The notes under the pieces: model-generated
What the model saw: only the letters and a program-made list of their open reading frames with translations
What the model was told of the DNA's origin: nothing
Databases searched by the model: none
Translations under genes and position numbers: made by a program
Assembly (NCBI GenBank): GCA_022600195.1
Contig: JAHZKX010000011.1
Location: 1-64,000 of the forward strand
Source: Planctomycetota bacterium
GTDB taxonomy: Bacteria; Planctomycetota; Planctomycetia; Planctomycetales; Planctomycetaceae
Length of the DNA stretch: 64,000 nt
Direction of reading: 5' to 3'
Shown: piece by piece, positions 53,060 to 61,874 of the stretch
Layout: each line of letters opens with the position of its first letter
Numbering within the stretch: the first letter of the stretch is position 1

Positions 53060-53751
53060 GGATATTGAATGTCCAACTTTTGTATCCATTCGAAAACCTC
53101 AAGCTGTTCGGGCAGTAACGAATCCACAACATCCACTTGTCGTTGAATGGTTTCCAATTCGTGAACCGTGTCGACATCAGTTAAAACGGGGAGCTCAAGA
53201 ATCTCTCCGCGATCCTGAATCTGTTCCCGTAATTTTTCGACCGTATTCGAATCACTATAAGGGACATTGAGCCATGCTTCCCGAGTCAGACAGATTTGAC
53301 TGCCGAACAAATAAAAACCACCATCGCTGGCAGAACCAATCACAAACCGAGGACGATCTGTAATTTCAGAAAGGTGCTCAACAGCTTTCTCAAGAAATTT
53401 AACCGAAAGTTGAGGCGCATCTGCACCCAGAAAGATCACATAGTCGTACTTCGCGGATAAAGTCTGATTGACGTGAGACAGACGAGAGCCCAGATCTCCT
53501 GTTCCCTGAGAAATGGCGGGAAACTGTTTCCATAATGGATCGGAACGCGCTGCTTCTTCAGCAACTGCCCAAAAAGGAGCCACTGGCCCTTGTTCCGAGA
53601 CAACTCGAACCACAGCTTCCACAGCTTTGGCAGAGTGTTGATGGAACTGCTCTGCCTGAAATTGTCCAATCGATTCAGCCAATCTGGTCTTCAACGGTGA
53701 ATAGCCAGGTGTCTTTACAAAGATGGCGATTGCGCCTTGCCTTGGTACCAT
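53056..53751 (-). CDS. TIGR04282-type (DUF2064) glycosyltransferase-like protein
   Basis: The preferred start ATG 53751 begins MVPRQGAIAIFVKTPGYSPL, the typical opening of the family, and KTRLAESIGQ follows directly. The nucleotide-binding block is DYVIFLGADAPQLSVKFL, followed by VIGSASDGGFYLFG. The family belongs to the GT-A/nucleotidyltransferase fold and is typically paired with TIGR04283 proteins near arsS. A longer frame to 53841 would overlap the upstream gene more. The first 37 bp overlap the end of the TIGR04283-type gene, so the pair is translationally coupled. Confidence 0.85.
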   Translation of the reverse strand: MVPRQGAIAIFVKTPGYSPLKTRLAESIGQFQAEQFHQHSAKAVEAVVRVVSEQGPVAPFWAVAEEAARSDPLWKQFPAISQGTGDLGSRLSHVNQTLSAKYDYVIFLGADAPQLSVKFLEKAVEHLSEITDRPRFVIGSASDGGFYLFGSQICLTREAWLNVPYSDSNTVEKLREQIQDRGEILELPVLTDVDTVHELETIQRQVDVVDSLLPEQLEVFEWIQKLDIQYP

Positions 53752-54605
53752 GCAGCAATACGATCTTTTATCAAGAGAAATAATTGGGGAACAGCCTGAA
53801 ACAAAGTAAGGCAGACATGCTGTAGCGTAATTTTCAACCATCCTTGTTGTTGGTATTTTCTGGCACTCGTTTCAATCGACGCGCCAGTACATTTTAATCG
53901 AACCCCTCTTCGTCTGGCGCCCCAAACCAGAAGATGATCTTCTCCATAAGCAGCCGATTCATTATATCCACCAAGTTCCATAAATAGATCTCGATTTAAA
54001 CACAGCCCCTGATCTCCAAAGGGAATCCCCAAAATATGTGATCGAAAGTAAACTCCCCATTGATTCAGTTTCATCAGGAAAGAGCTCTGATCTGGAAATT
54101 TTAAATTGAAATAATGCAAAGCCCCGGGAGATGATTTTAACGACTGCATCAGCATCCCGATTCCGGTTTCACTCAGCCTTGAATCAGAATGCAAGAATAA
54201 GAGACTGGACCCACAGGCTTCGGAGGCGCCTCGATTCATCTGAATCGCCCTGCCGACAGAACTACGGTACCAATGACTTCGACTCTCAATTTGATTCTGA
54301 TGTGCTAATTCTGTAAACTCCTGTGGTTGGTTACCATTGGAGATAAATAAAAACTCAGCTGCATCTGAGAAATAAGTCAGATCAGCGATCAAGTCTTTCC
54401 AATAGCACTCACCATCCAGAACCGGAATGACTACTGAAATTTGAGGTTCTGAATCCATTTCGTGCCTTGAACTCATCTTTTTTTCAACTTGAACAGGTAA
54501 AATGTGATTTGGTTCACAGTTTTTGTTAGCATAATAGAGCATAATTCGATCATCAAAAAGTCGTCCCTCCTCTGGAACAACAATGTATCTCGAATTCTCC
54601 AACAT
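53715..54605 (-). CDS. TIGR04283-type family 2 glycosyltransferase
   Basis: The GT2 core ISVVIPVLDGECYWKDLIAD begins at ~55, after an N-terminal ~50-residue extension (LFDDRIMLYYANKNCEPNHI). The DxD region SSLLFLHSDSRLSETGIGML and GIPFGDQGLCLNRDLFMELG follow, as expected for TIGR04283. The chain ends with a long hydrophobic/basic tail. An earlier ATG near residue 44 could be the true start. It is divergent from arsM and is thought to act on arsenosugar precursors (inference from recurring neighbourhood). Confidence 0.85.
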   Translation of the reverse strand: MLENSRYIVVPEEGRLFDDRIMLYYANKNCEPNHILPVQVEKKMSSRHEMDSEPQISVVIPVLDGECYWKDLIADLTYFSDAAEFLFISNGNQPQEFTELAHQNQIESRSHWYRSSVGRAIQMNRGASEACGSSLLFLHSDSRLSETGIGMLMQSLKSSPGALHYFNLKFPDQSSFLMKLNQWGVYFRSHILGIPFGDQGLCLNRDLFMELGGYNESAAYGEDHLLVWGARRRGVRLKCTGASIETSARKYQQQGWLKITLQHVCLTLFQAVPQLFLLIKDRIAAWYQGKAQSPSL

Positions 54606-54701
54606 CTCTATACTAAGATGTCATTAAAATAATGAATGTAGACCAGGTTCTATCGGGAATTCAACTGACTGAAATTGGAATTGAAAGGAACTCGAATCAC
54701 C

Positions 54702-55883
54702 ATGAATTCAGTAAATGTAGACCAGAATTCTACTGAAGAAGAATCCGTTTATTCTCGATATGCCAACGCGGCGAACCAGAAAGAGCAATCGCTCTGCTGT
54801 CCTGTCACATACAATGCAGAATATCTTTCAATCATTCCACAGGAAATCCTGCAACGAGATTATGGTTGCGGCGATCCTACACCTTATTTGTCAGAAGGTG
54901 ACACTGTTGTTGATTTGGGATCAGGTGGGGGAAAAATCTGTTATATTGCCTCTCAGATTGTTGGCCCTGAAGGGAAAGTCATTGGCGTCGACTGCAATGC
55001 CGAGATGCTGGCATTGGCCAGAAAATATAAGCAAGAAATATCCGATCAACTGGGATACTCAAACGTGGATTTCCATTGCGGTTTGATTCAGGATTTAAAG
55101 CTGGATCTGGATCAGCTGAATCAGGAGCTGGCAGACAATCCGATTGACAGCCATTCGCGCTGGTTGGAACTACGTAATCTGGAAGAACGCCTGCGCAGTG
55201 AAACTCCCATGATCCAAGATGAAAGTGCTGATTGTGTCATTTCAAATTGCGTCTTAAATCTGGTTCGCGAAAGTGACCGCAGTCAGCTCCTGCAAGAAGT
55301 GTTTCGTGTTTTGAAACGCGGAGGCAAAGCAGTCATCAGTGATATCGTATGCGATGAGGATGTCCCTGGACATCTAAAGGAAGATCCCACGCTCTGGTCC
55401 GGTTGTCTCTCGGGTGCTTTCCGTGAAGATGCGTTTTTAAAAGCATTTGAAGACGCCGGATTCCATGGAATCGAAATCCTCAAACGCGAAGAAACTCCCT
55501 GGCAAACTATCGAAGGAATTGAGTTCCGCTCGATCACGGTTTCCGCTTTCAAAGGTAAACAAGGACCGTGCCTGGAAAGAAATCAGGCTATGATTTATCT
55601 CGGCCCGTATAAGAAAGTAGAAGACGACGATGGTCACATCTATTTTCGCGGACAACGAATTGCCGTTTGCGATAAAACATTTAAACTCCTGCAGGCACCT
55701 CCCTATCAGGGACAATTCGCTGCCATAAAACCTTTTCAGAACATTCCATTAGATCAGGCACAGGAAATGGATTGTCGACGAAATGCATTACGCCATCCCC
55801 AGGAAACCAAGGGTAAAAATTATGACCTGACCAGCCAGATCATGGACTCCTGCTGCAGTCCGGATAGTGATTGCTGTTCATGA
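54702..55883 (+). CDS. arsM: Arsenite methyltransferase
   Basis: ATG 54702 follows AAAGGA. The SAM motif is VVDLGSGGGKICYIASQIVG, and the arsenic-binding cysteines fit the family: EQSLCCPVTY near the start, ISNCVLNLV in the middle and LWSGCLSGAF after it. The C-terminal third carries further family features, and the tail is Cys-rich (SCCSPDSDCCS). It adds methyl groups to As(III) using SAM and a thiol. It is 50 bp from arsS on the same strand, and both lie beside glycosyltransferase genes, pointing to arsenosugar rather than only volatile arsenic. Confidence 0.93.
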   Translation: MNSVNVDQNSTEEESVYSRYANAANQKEQSLCCPVTYNAEYLSIIPQEILQRDYGCGDPTPYLSEGDTVVDLGSGGGKICYIASQIVGPEGKVIGVDCNAEMLALARKYKQEISDQLGYSNVDFHCGLIQDLKLDLDQLNQELADNPIDSHSRWLELRNLEERLRSETPMIQDESADCVISNCVLNLVRESDRSQLLQEVFRVLKRGGKAVISDIVCDEDVPGHLKEDPTLWSGCLSGAFREDAFLKAFEDAGFHGIEILKREETPWQTIEGIEFRSITVSAFKGKQGPCLERNQAMIYLGPYKKVEDDDGHIYFRGQRIAVCDKTFKLLQAPPYQGQFAAIKPFQNIPLDQAQEMDCRRNALRHPQETKGKNYDLTSQIMDSCCSPDSDCCS

Positions 55884-55932
55884 ATCGGTATGCTGATCTA
55901 TTCTAATTTGAATCAATGATTCAGGAAAATTT

Positions 55933-56973
55933 ATGGTTTCACTGACCCTGCTCCGACAACACAGCAAGCTTGCCGACCCCCGGGAACAATTGCGCATCTT
56001 AAATGACCAGAATCAGCAGCTTGCATTCGACCAGCAATTGGAACATCATCAGCTCCCACAACTTCAGGCCAATAAGATTACGACCATGCAGGTCAACCTG
56101 GGAAAGCTCTGCAATATGACCTGCGAACATTGTCATGTTGACGCCGGTCCTGACCGCAGAGAAATCATGACGGCCGATACCATTCAGGACTGCCTGAACG
56201 CACTCGCACATCCCGATTTTCAAATCTTGGATTTAACCGGAGGAGCCCCCGAGATGAATCCGCTCTTCCGCGAGATAGTAACGCAGGCAACAAATTTAAA
56301 TAAACAGGTCATAGACCGCTGTAATCTGACAATTTTATTAGCCCCCGGTTATAAAGACCTTCCTGAATTTTTAGCTGCGCATCAAGTCGAAATTGTGGCT
56401 TCGCTCCCCTGCTACCTTGAAGAAAATACGAATGCCCAAAGGGGCGATGGTGCTTTTCAAAAATCGATTCAGGCACTGAAAATATTGAACGACCTCGGTT
56501 ACGGGAAACCTGATTCCGAGTTGAAACTCACATTGGTTTTCAACCCGGTCGGATTCTCATTACCTCCTGATCAGTCTGAGTTGGAACTGGCTTACAGACG
56601 TGAACTTAAAAAACACTTCGATATCGATTTCACGAGCCTCATCACCATCACCAATATGCCCATCAGCCGCTTTCTGAGTGACTTGGTCGACCAGGGCAAA
56701 CTTGAAGAATATATGGAACGTCTGGTACAGGCATTCAATCCACAGACCGTTTCCGGGTTGATGTGCCGTTCCATCATTTCGGTAGACTGGCAGGGGAATC
56801 TCTATGACTGCGATTTTAATCAAATGCTGAATCTGCCCGTCGCTGTGCCTGCAAGGCGACATATTCGCGATTTTCACAATCAAGAGATGCAAAACAGAAA
56901 AATCATCACCAATCAACACTGCTATGGCTGCACAGCAGGAGCGGGTTCCAGTTGCGGTGGTGCTATTAATTAG
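55933..56973 (+). CDS. arsS: Arsenosugar biosynthesis radical SAM protein
   Basis: The radical SAM cluster motif is CNMTCEHCHVDAG (CxxxCxxC). DLTGGAPEMNPLFREIV, VIDRCNLTILLAPGYKDLPE and a C-terminal Cys-rich region (NQHCYGCTAGAGSSCGG) are typical of the radical SAM/Cys-rich ArsS family. The enzyme transfers the 5'-deoxyadenosyl group to dimethylarsenite, making the adenosyl-arsenic precursor of arsenosugars. The start ATG follows AGGA. It follows arsM closely, and a PNP gene ~1 kb downstream could remove the adenine. Confidence 0.93.
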   Translation: MVSLTLLRQHSKLADPREQLRILNDQNQQLAFDQQLEHHQLPQLQANKITTMQVNLGKLCNMTCEHCHVDAGPDRREIMTADTIQDCLNALAHPDFQILDLTGGAPEMNPLFREIVTQATNLNKQVIDRCNLTILLAPGYKDLPEFLAAHQVEIVASLPCYLEENTNAQRGDGAFQKSIQALKILNDLGYGKPDSELKLTLVFNPVGFSLPPDQSELELAYRRELKKHFDIDFTSLITITNMPISRFLSDLVDQGKLEEYMERLVQAFNPQTVSGLMCRSIISVDWQGNLYDCDFNQMLNLPVAVPARRHIRDFHNQEMQNRKIITNQHCYGCTAGAGSSCGGAIN

Positions 56974-57493
56974 CCTCTGAAATGCATGATTTCAGAAGGA
57001 ACTTGTCACTCTGCCTACTCATGGGTTCAATCCCCTGTGAATTCCATCATGGCTCTCTTGTTTTTCTTATTCTGACAAGACTTTTAAGATCCATTGAATT
57101 GAATTCATACGTAAAAATACGTTGATATTTAACACCGGCCTGGCCACTATTCATATTGCCACTAGCAGAATCCACACCCGATTCGATTCCTGCTAATTAT
57201 TGAGAATATTTTTCAATCTCACCCCAAATCCCTGATTTTTTGCTCATGGAATTCCACTACGAATGCAGAAATATTTCTATATATTTCCAGTTCAAAATTT
57301 TCGCACTTGACAAAGCAAAATAAATATAATAATGGAAAGATTATGAACTATATTTTTCCGTGCGAAAGCGGGAAAAGTTCTCCCTGATTGTAAATGTAAT
57401 CCCACGATTGAACATGAACTTCGGGTTTTAGAGTCTAATTAAAAATCGTTTAGAAATTTGGGAAATTGCACAATAATATACGAGGACCATACT
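56974..57493 (+). promoter_or_regulatory. Intergenic region with candidate promoter of the acidic-protein gene
   Basis: 520 bp without a gene. TTGACA at 57307-57312 is a good -35 box. TATAAT lies at 57325-57330 but the 12-bp spacing is too short, and TAATGG at 57330-57335 gives a 17-bp spacer. A leader of ~150 nt would precede the GTG at 57494. No RNA element was recognised. Confidence 0.4.
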
Positions 57494-57775
57494 GTGTTAT
57501 TAGCCGATTCCATTACTACCGAACCCCCTGAAAAATTTGAGCCATTTACCGATGCCCCATTCACCGTTTTCCTCTCGTTAGACGATGATGAAGAAAACAT
57601 TGGCTTCGATGAATTGGAAGACCTCGACAATGATGACCTCGACGACGATGATTTCGACGACGATGATGACTTCGAAGATGAAGAGGAAGAAGAAGAAGAG
57701 GATGATGAAGTTTTTGGTGATGAAGAAGATGACGACTTTAGCGATGAAGGGTTTGATGACGACGATGATTTTTAA
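57494..57775 (+). CDS. Highly acidic Asp/Glu-rich protein
   Basis: Best start is GTG 57494, with GAGGA at 57482-57486 seven bases upstream; a TTG at 57458 would add 12 residues. The 93-residue product begins MLLADSITTEPPEKFEPFTD and then turns into runs of Asp and Glu with spaced Phe (DDLDDDDFDDDDDF, EEEEEEEDDEVFGDEEDD). No fold can be predicted. Such proteins may bind metal cations or mimic nucleic acid. It lies between arsS and the PNP gene. Confidence 0.6.
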   Translation: MLLADSITTEPPEKFEPFTDAPFTVFLSLDDDEENIGFDELEDLDNDDLDDDDFDDDDDFEDEEEEEEEDDEVFGDEEDDDFSDEGFDDDDDF

Positions 57776-57788
57776 ATAAATCATCGTC
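57761..57788 (+). repeat. 11-bp hairpin across the stop codon of the acidic gene
   Basis: GACGATGATTT (57761-57771) and AAATCATCGTC (57778-57788) are perfect inverted arms around a 6-nt loop containing the TAA. There is no T-run afterwards. It could protect the mRNA 3' end or act as an atypical terminator. Confidence 0.6.
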
Positions 57789-58002
57789 CGAAATGCGAGC
57801 CACTCACTTTAGATCATTCCCGTCAGATTCATCTCACCTGCTCTCCATTCAACCATCGTGAACGTTTTCCAACAAACGCAGCTACCTCTGATCTATGATT
57901 CAATTTCAATAGCTCAGTAATGCACCAATCAGCCCGAATTCAGGCGAAGCATTTGTATTTTCAACCAGCATCCTGATTTCTACAATAGAAAAGCAATCTC
58001 GC

Positions 58003-58827
58003 ATGCAGGCACTGGTCGAAAAAATCAGCGAGGCGATTGATTTTCTGAAGCCCCAAATTCAGCAGACTCCCAGAATCGGTTTGATTCTGGGAACGGGTCT
58101 GGGTGACTTCAGCCAACAGATCCAACAACAAGCTTCAATCGCTTACGAAGAAATTCCACACTTCCCTCACTCGACCGTTGAGTCACACGCCGGGAAGCTG
58201 GTGTTCGGAACTCTCAATGAGACTCCCATTGTCGCGATGGAAGGCCGCTTTCATTTCTATGAAGGCTACTCGATGAAAGAAGTCACTTTCCCTGTCAGAG
58301 TCATGAAGGCACTGGGAGTTGAAATACTGATCATTACGAATGCAGCAGGGGGAATGAATCCACAATATCAACTGGCTGACATCATGATCATTGAAGACCA
58401 GATCAACTTAATGGGCGACAATCCGCTGCGAGGGATTAACGATGATCGGCTGGGACTTCGATTTCCCGACATGAGTGCCCCGTATGACCGAGGTTTGATC
58501 AATCTGGCAGAGCAACAAGCGTTGGCACTTCAGATTCGAACACAAACAGGCGTCTTTGTAGCAGTCACCGGACCGAATCTCGAAACCCGGGCAGAATACC
58601 GTATGCTCCGACAGATGGGTGCCGACTGTGTAGGCATGTCGACCGTACCAGAATGCATTGTTGCCAACCATGCTTCAATGAAAGTGCTGGGACTGTCAGT
58701 CGTGACAGATATCTGTTTACCCGATGCATTGGAACCGGTCGATATCAGCAATATCTTGAAAATCGCAGCTGACGGTGGAAAGAAACTGGCACGTCTCATA
58801 CCCGAAATCATCGCAAATCTGGATTAG
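58003..58827 (+). CDS. punA: Purine nucleoside phosphorylase
   Basis: PNP type I signatures in order: [65 protein letters not shown] and the base-pocket [20 protein letters not shown]. The length (274) is standard. It splits purine nucleosides with phosphate. In this context it may act on the adenosyl-arsenic product of ArsS, although ordinary purine salvage is equally possible. It is convergent with the epimerase gene on the minus strand. Confidence 0.92.
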   Translation: MQALVEKISEAIDFLKPQIQQTPRIGLILGTGLGDFSQQIQQQASIAYEEIPHFPHSTVESHAGKLVFGTLNETPIVAMEGRFHFYEGYSMKEVTFPVRVMKALGVEILIITNAAGGMNPQYQLADIMIIEDQINLMGDNPLRGINDDRLGLRFPDMSAPYDRGLINLAEQQALALQIRTQTGVFVAVTGPNLETRAEYRMLRQMGADCVGMSTVPECIVANHASMKVLGLSVVTDICLPDALEPVDISNILKIAADGGKKLARLIPEIIANLD

Positions 58828-58868
58828 TTGCTGAGTTGATTCTACCCATAACCCCATCAGCCACACCG

Positions 58869-59897
58869 CTACGATTGATGCGAATTGTCATAGTATGCAA
58901 GATACCATTCCACAAATTGATCAATGCCTTGTTCGATTGAAGTGGAAGGTGAAAAATGAATCGCCTGCTGCAGTTCAGAGATGTCTGCATATGTTTCCAT
59001 CACATCACCGGGTTGCATGGGATAGTTTTCATGGACCGCGGGCTTACCAAGCCGTTGCTCTATTACATCAATCAGTTGAGAGATACCGACGGGTTGATGG
59101 TTTCCAATATTAAAAAGCCGGTACGGTGCTTCTGTGGAATTCTCTTCGTTTCCTGTACTTGCAGCGGATGCCATGTCGAGTCGTGAGGGTATATCATCCA
59201 GCACACCCAAAACTCCGGTCACTATATCATCGACATAAGTAAAATCACGTTTTAAATTACCATGATTAAACACTTTGATAGGCGTCCCTTCAAGGATCGC
59301 CCTGGTAAAGAGAAATACAGCCATATCAGGTCGTCCCCACGGACCGTAAACGGTAAAAAAACGCAGCCCCGTGGTTGGTAAATCGTACAGATGACTATAA
59401 CTGTGAGCAATTAATTCATCTGCCCGTTTAGTCGCTGCATAGAGACTAATCGGGTGATCTACGCGATCTCCGGTGGAATAGGGGATTTTGCGATTCGCTC
59501 CATAGACAGAACTAGATGAGGCGTAGACGACGTGAGCAATCTTGTTGATTCGGCTTTGCTCCAGGATATTGACAAACCCCAGAACATTACTCTGCACATA
59601 CTCCAGTGGTTTCTGCAAAGAATTGCGCACACCCACTTCTGCAGCCAGATGCACTACTTTATCAAATGAAGACTGGCTGAAAAGTCGTGACATCGCTTCG
59701 ACATCAGTGATATCTGCCTCATGAAACTGAAATAAAGATTCATGCTGCAATTGCCCAAGACGGTCTCGCTTTAACTGTACTTCATAATGACTGTTGAGAT
59801 TATCAACTCCCGTTACCTGATGCCCTTGAGACAACAACCCAGAGGCCACGTGAAACCCGACAAAACCCGCAGCACCGGTCACCAATATACGGCTCAT
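58869..59897 (-). CDS. UDP-glucuronate 4-epimerase-like SDR
   Basis: The NAD-binding start is [39 protein letters not shown] is typical of UDP-glucuronate epimerases, and the catalytic block is [18 protein letters not shown] with a later Tyr-x3-Lys in [11 protein letters not shown]. The length (342) is normal. It interconverts UDP-glucuronate and UDP-galacturonate (predicted). Its start overlaps the upstream decarboxylase stop by 4 bp, which fits a shared UDP-glucuronate branch. Confidence 0.9.
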   Translation of the reverse strand: MSRILVTGAAGFVGFHVASGLLSQGHQVTGVDNLNSHYEVQLKRDRLGQLQHESLFQFHEADITDVEAMSRLFSQSSFDKVVHLAAEVGVRNSLQKPLEYVQSNVLGFVNILEQSRINKIAHVVYASSSSVYGANRKIPYSTGDRVDHPISLYAATKRADELIAHSYSHLYDLPTTGLRFFTVYGPWGRPDMAVFLFTRAILEGTPIKVFNHGNLKRDFTYVDDIVTGVLGVLDDIPSRLDMASAASTGNEENSTEAPYRLFNIGNHQPVGISQLIDVIEQRLGKPAVHENYPMQPGDVMETYADISELQQAIHFSPSTSIEQGIDQFVEWYLAYYDNSHQS

Positions 59898-60838
59898 GAT
59901 GTTTCCTGCTTCATAAGGTCCTGGTAATAAGCAACCGTCTTAGCTAGCCCTTCTTGTAAAGAGACTTTGGGTTCCCAGTTCAGAATAGACCGGGCTTTCG
60001 TGATATCAGGACAGCGCTGCTTAGGATCATCCGTGGGCAGATCGCAATACTCTAACTTTGATTTAGATTTGACTTCCTCAAGAACAGCTTCCGCCAGTTC
60101 CAGCATACTGTTTTCAACAGGATTTCCCAGGTTGACCGGTCCCGTAGTCTCATCCTGTGCCATCATTTTCAGAAATCCTTCGATCAGGTCATCGACAAAA
60201 CAGAAGGAACGGGTCTGTGTGCCTTCGCCGTAAATTGTCAAAGGCTCCCCACGCAATGCCTGATTGATAAAATTAGAGATCACGCGCCCATCATTGGGGT
60301 CCATGCGCGGACCATAAGTATTGAAGATTCTAACAATGCGAATGGGTACCTGATGTGCCTGATGATAATTCATGCACAATGACTCTGCAATTCGTTTGCC
60401 TTCGTCATAACAGCTTCGCGGACCAATCGGATTAACGTGCCCCCAATATTCTTCAACCTGAGGATGCACTTCAGGATCACCATAAACTTCTGATGTAGAA
60501 GCGTGCAATACTTTGGCACGACAGCGCTTTGCTAACCCGAGCAGGTTTACCATACCGACTGTGGATGTTTTGATCGTTTTGATCGGATTATACTGATAGG
60601 CTACAGGGGAAGCAGGACAAGCCAGATTATAAATCTCATTCACTTCCAGATGAATCGGATGCACAATATCGTGCCTCATTAATTCAAATCGAGGGTGACC
60701 TATCAAATGAGCGATATTTTGCTTACTGCCTGTGAAAAAATTATCCAGGCAGATTACGTTTTTTCCCTGCTCAACCAGCCGATCACAAAGGTGGCTTCCT
60801 AGAAACCCGGCTCCACCTGTCACTAAAACAGAATCCAT
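59894..60838 (-). CDS. UDP-glucuronate decarboxylase-like SDR (UXS)
   Basis: [20 protein letters not shown], then [20 protein letters not shown] and [20 protein letters not shown] are hallmark UXS segments. The catalytic block is [15 protein letters not shown] with [11 protein letters not shown] (Tyr-x3-Lys). [20 protein letters not shown] is also typical. It decarboxylates UDP-glucuronate to UDP-xylose for surface polysaccharide. At 314 residues it is full length. It is translationally coupled with the epimerase gene. Confidence 0.93.
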   Translation of the reverse strand: MDSVLVTGGAGFLGSHLCDRLVEQGKNVICLDNFFTGSKQNIAHLIGHPRFELMRHDIVHPIHLEVNEIYNLACPASPVAYQYNPIKTIKTSTVGMVNLLGLAKRCRAKVLHASTSEVYGDPEVHPQVEEYWGHVNPIGPRSCYDEGKRIAESLCMNYHQAHQVPIRIVRIFNTYGPRMDPNDGRVISNFINQALRGEPLTIYGEGTQTRSFCFVDDLIEGFLKMMAQDETTGPVNLGNPVENSMLELAEAVLEEVKSKSKLEYCDLPTDDPKQRCPDITKARSILNWEPKVSLQEGLAKTVAYYQDLMKQETS

Positions 60839-61040
60839 TAGTTGTTCTTTTTCCTTCGATTTTCTGTATATTTATTATGAATCGTTGAATTAGACATTCG
60901 CTATCAAAGAGTGTCCCACTCTTGCTAGTCTACCTCAAAACAATACAAATAGCGAGAAAAAGAGGACAGTCTGCGGTCTCTATTTTCGTTGAAACTACAT
61001 TTAGAATTGAGATTAGAGAAAGGGACTTGTCCCGTCGTAT

Positions 61041-61874
61041 TCAGGAAGCATTTCTTTCAGTTCGGAGATTGCTTGAGACGTCGTTGATTGTCTGATAGAG
61101 CAACTGCTTGTCCTGTTCGATTTCGAATTTCGACCTGTTTAACAGCTTAGAAAAAACATGGTTGGTCTTCTGAATTTCCAACGGTAGTTTAATCTTAGAT
61201 TTCAATTCTGTTAAATTGGTCGCAAGTTGGTGAAATGAACGCGATAGAATAACCCACTCGGAACCGAGTCTGGCGTGCTCGCTTAACACAAGATTGCCTG
61301 TTACCAACCCTTGATCCATAGTCGAAATTCCGCCTACCCCAAAAGGCATGTTGGCACTTCGACAAATACCAGCCATTTCCTCAACCATACCATTAGACAT
61401 CAGTTCAAACATGAAATTGAGTTCTAAATCAAGATGCAAATCATTTAAACCAATATGAATCTGTGTCACGCCGGGAACCCGGACTATTTGGGACAGATTC
61501 ATCATTGCCTCAACCGTCTCAACTAATAAAACGACTTTGGCACGATGATTCACACGCTGACAAAACCACTCCACATCCCCTACGGACTTAAACATCGGTA
61601 GCATTAAACAATCTGCGCCCTGATCTAGCACCGCTTCAATTTCATTAGATGACTCAGGATTGAGTGGATTCAAACGCACCAGGACTTCCGCATGCTGTAC
61701 TGCTTCTTTAACTCTAGAAATATTCCCCACCTGATGATGAGAGATCACCGTGTCTCTGCCCCCTTGTCGTTCGACTTTACCGAGCAATTCGAGGTCAATA
61801 AAAATCCGATCGACACCACATTGATCTACGTATCTGGCGATATCAGGTGAATCGGTTATATATAAATACTTCAT
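61041..61874 (-). CDS. HpcH/HpaI aldolase/citrate lyase-family protein
   Basis: It has a TIM-barrel aldolase pattern: DRIFIDLELLGKVERQGGRD with a family acidic residue, VLVRLNPLNPESSNEIEAVL, GADCLMLPMFKSVGDVEWF, and LLVETVEAMMNLSQIVRVPG, with IGLNDLHLDL as the metal/substrate site. The length (277) is normal. The family catalyses reversible aldol cleavage of 2-oxo acids. Its ATG overlaps the MurJ-family stop by 1 bp, so it belongs to the polysaccharide gene set, perhaps making a sugar acid. Confidence 0.85.
   Translation of the reverse strand: MKYLYITDSPDIARYVDQCGVDRIFIDLELLGKVERQGGRDTVISHHQVGNISRVKEAVQHAEVLVRLNPLNPESSNEIEAVLDQGADCLMLPMFKSVGDVEWFCQRVNHRAKVVLLVETVEAMMNLSQIVRVPGVTQIHIGLNDLHLDLELNFMFELMSNGMVEEMAGICRSANMPFGVGGISTMDQGLVTGNLVLSEHARLGSEWVILSRSFHQLATNLTELKSKIKLPLEIQKTNHVFSKLLNRSKFEIEQDKQLLYQTINDVSSNLRTERNAS

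Noticed and set aside
57585-57779. Met/Lys/Thr-rich frame overlapping the acidic gene
   Set aside because: It is a +1 shadow of GAT/GAA-type codon runs and has no ribosome site.
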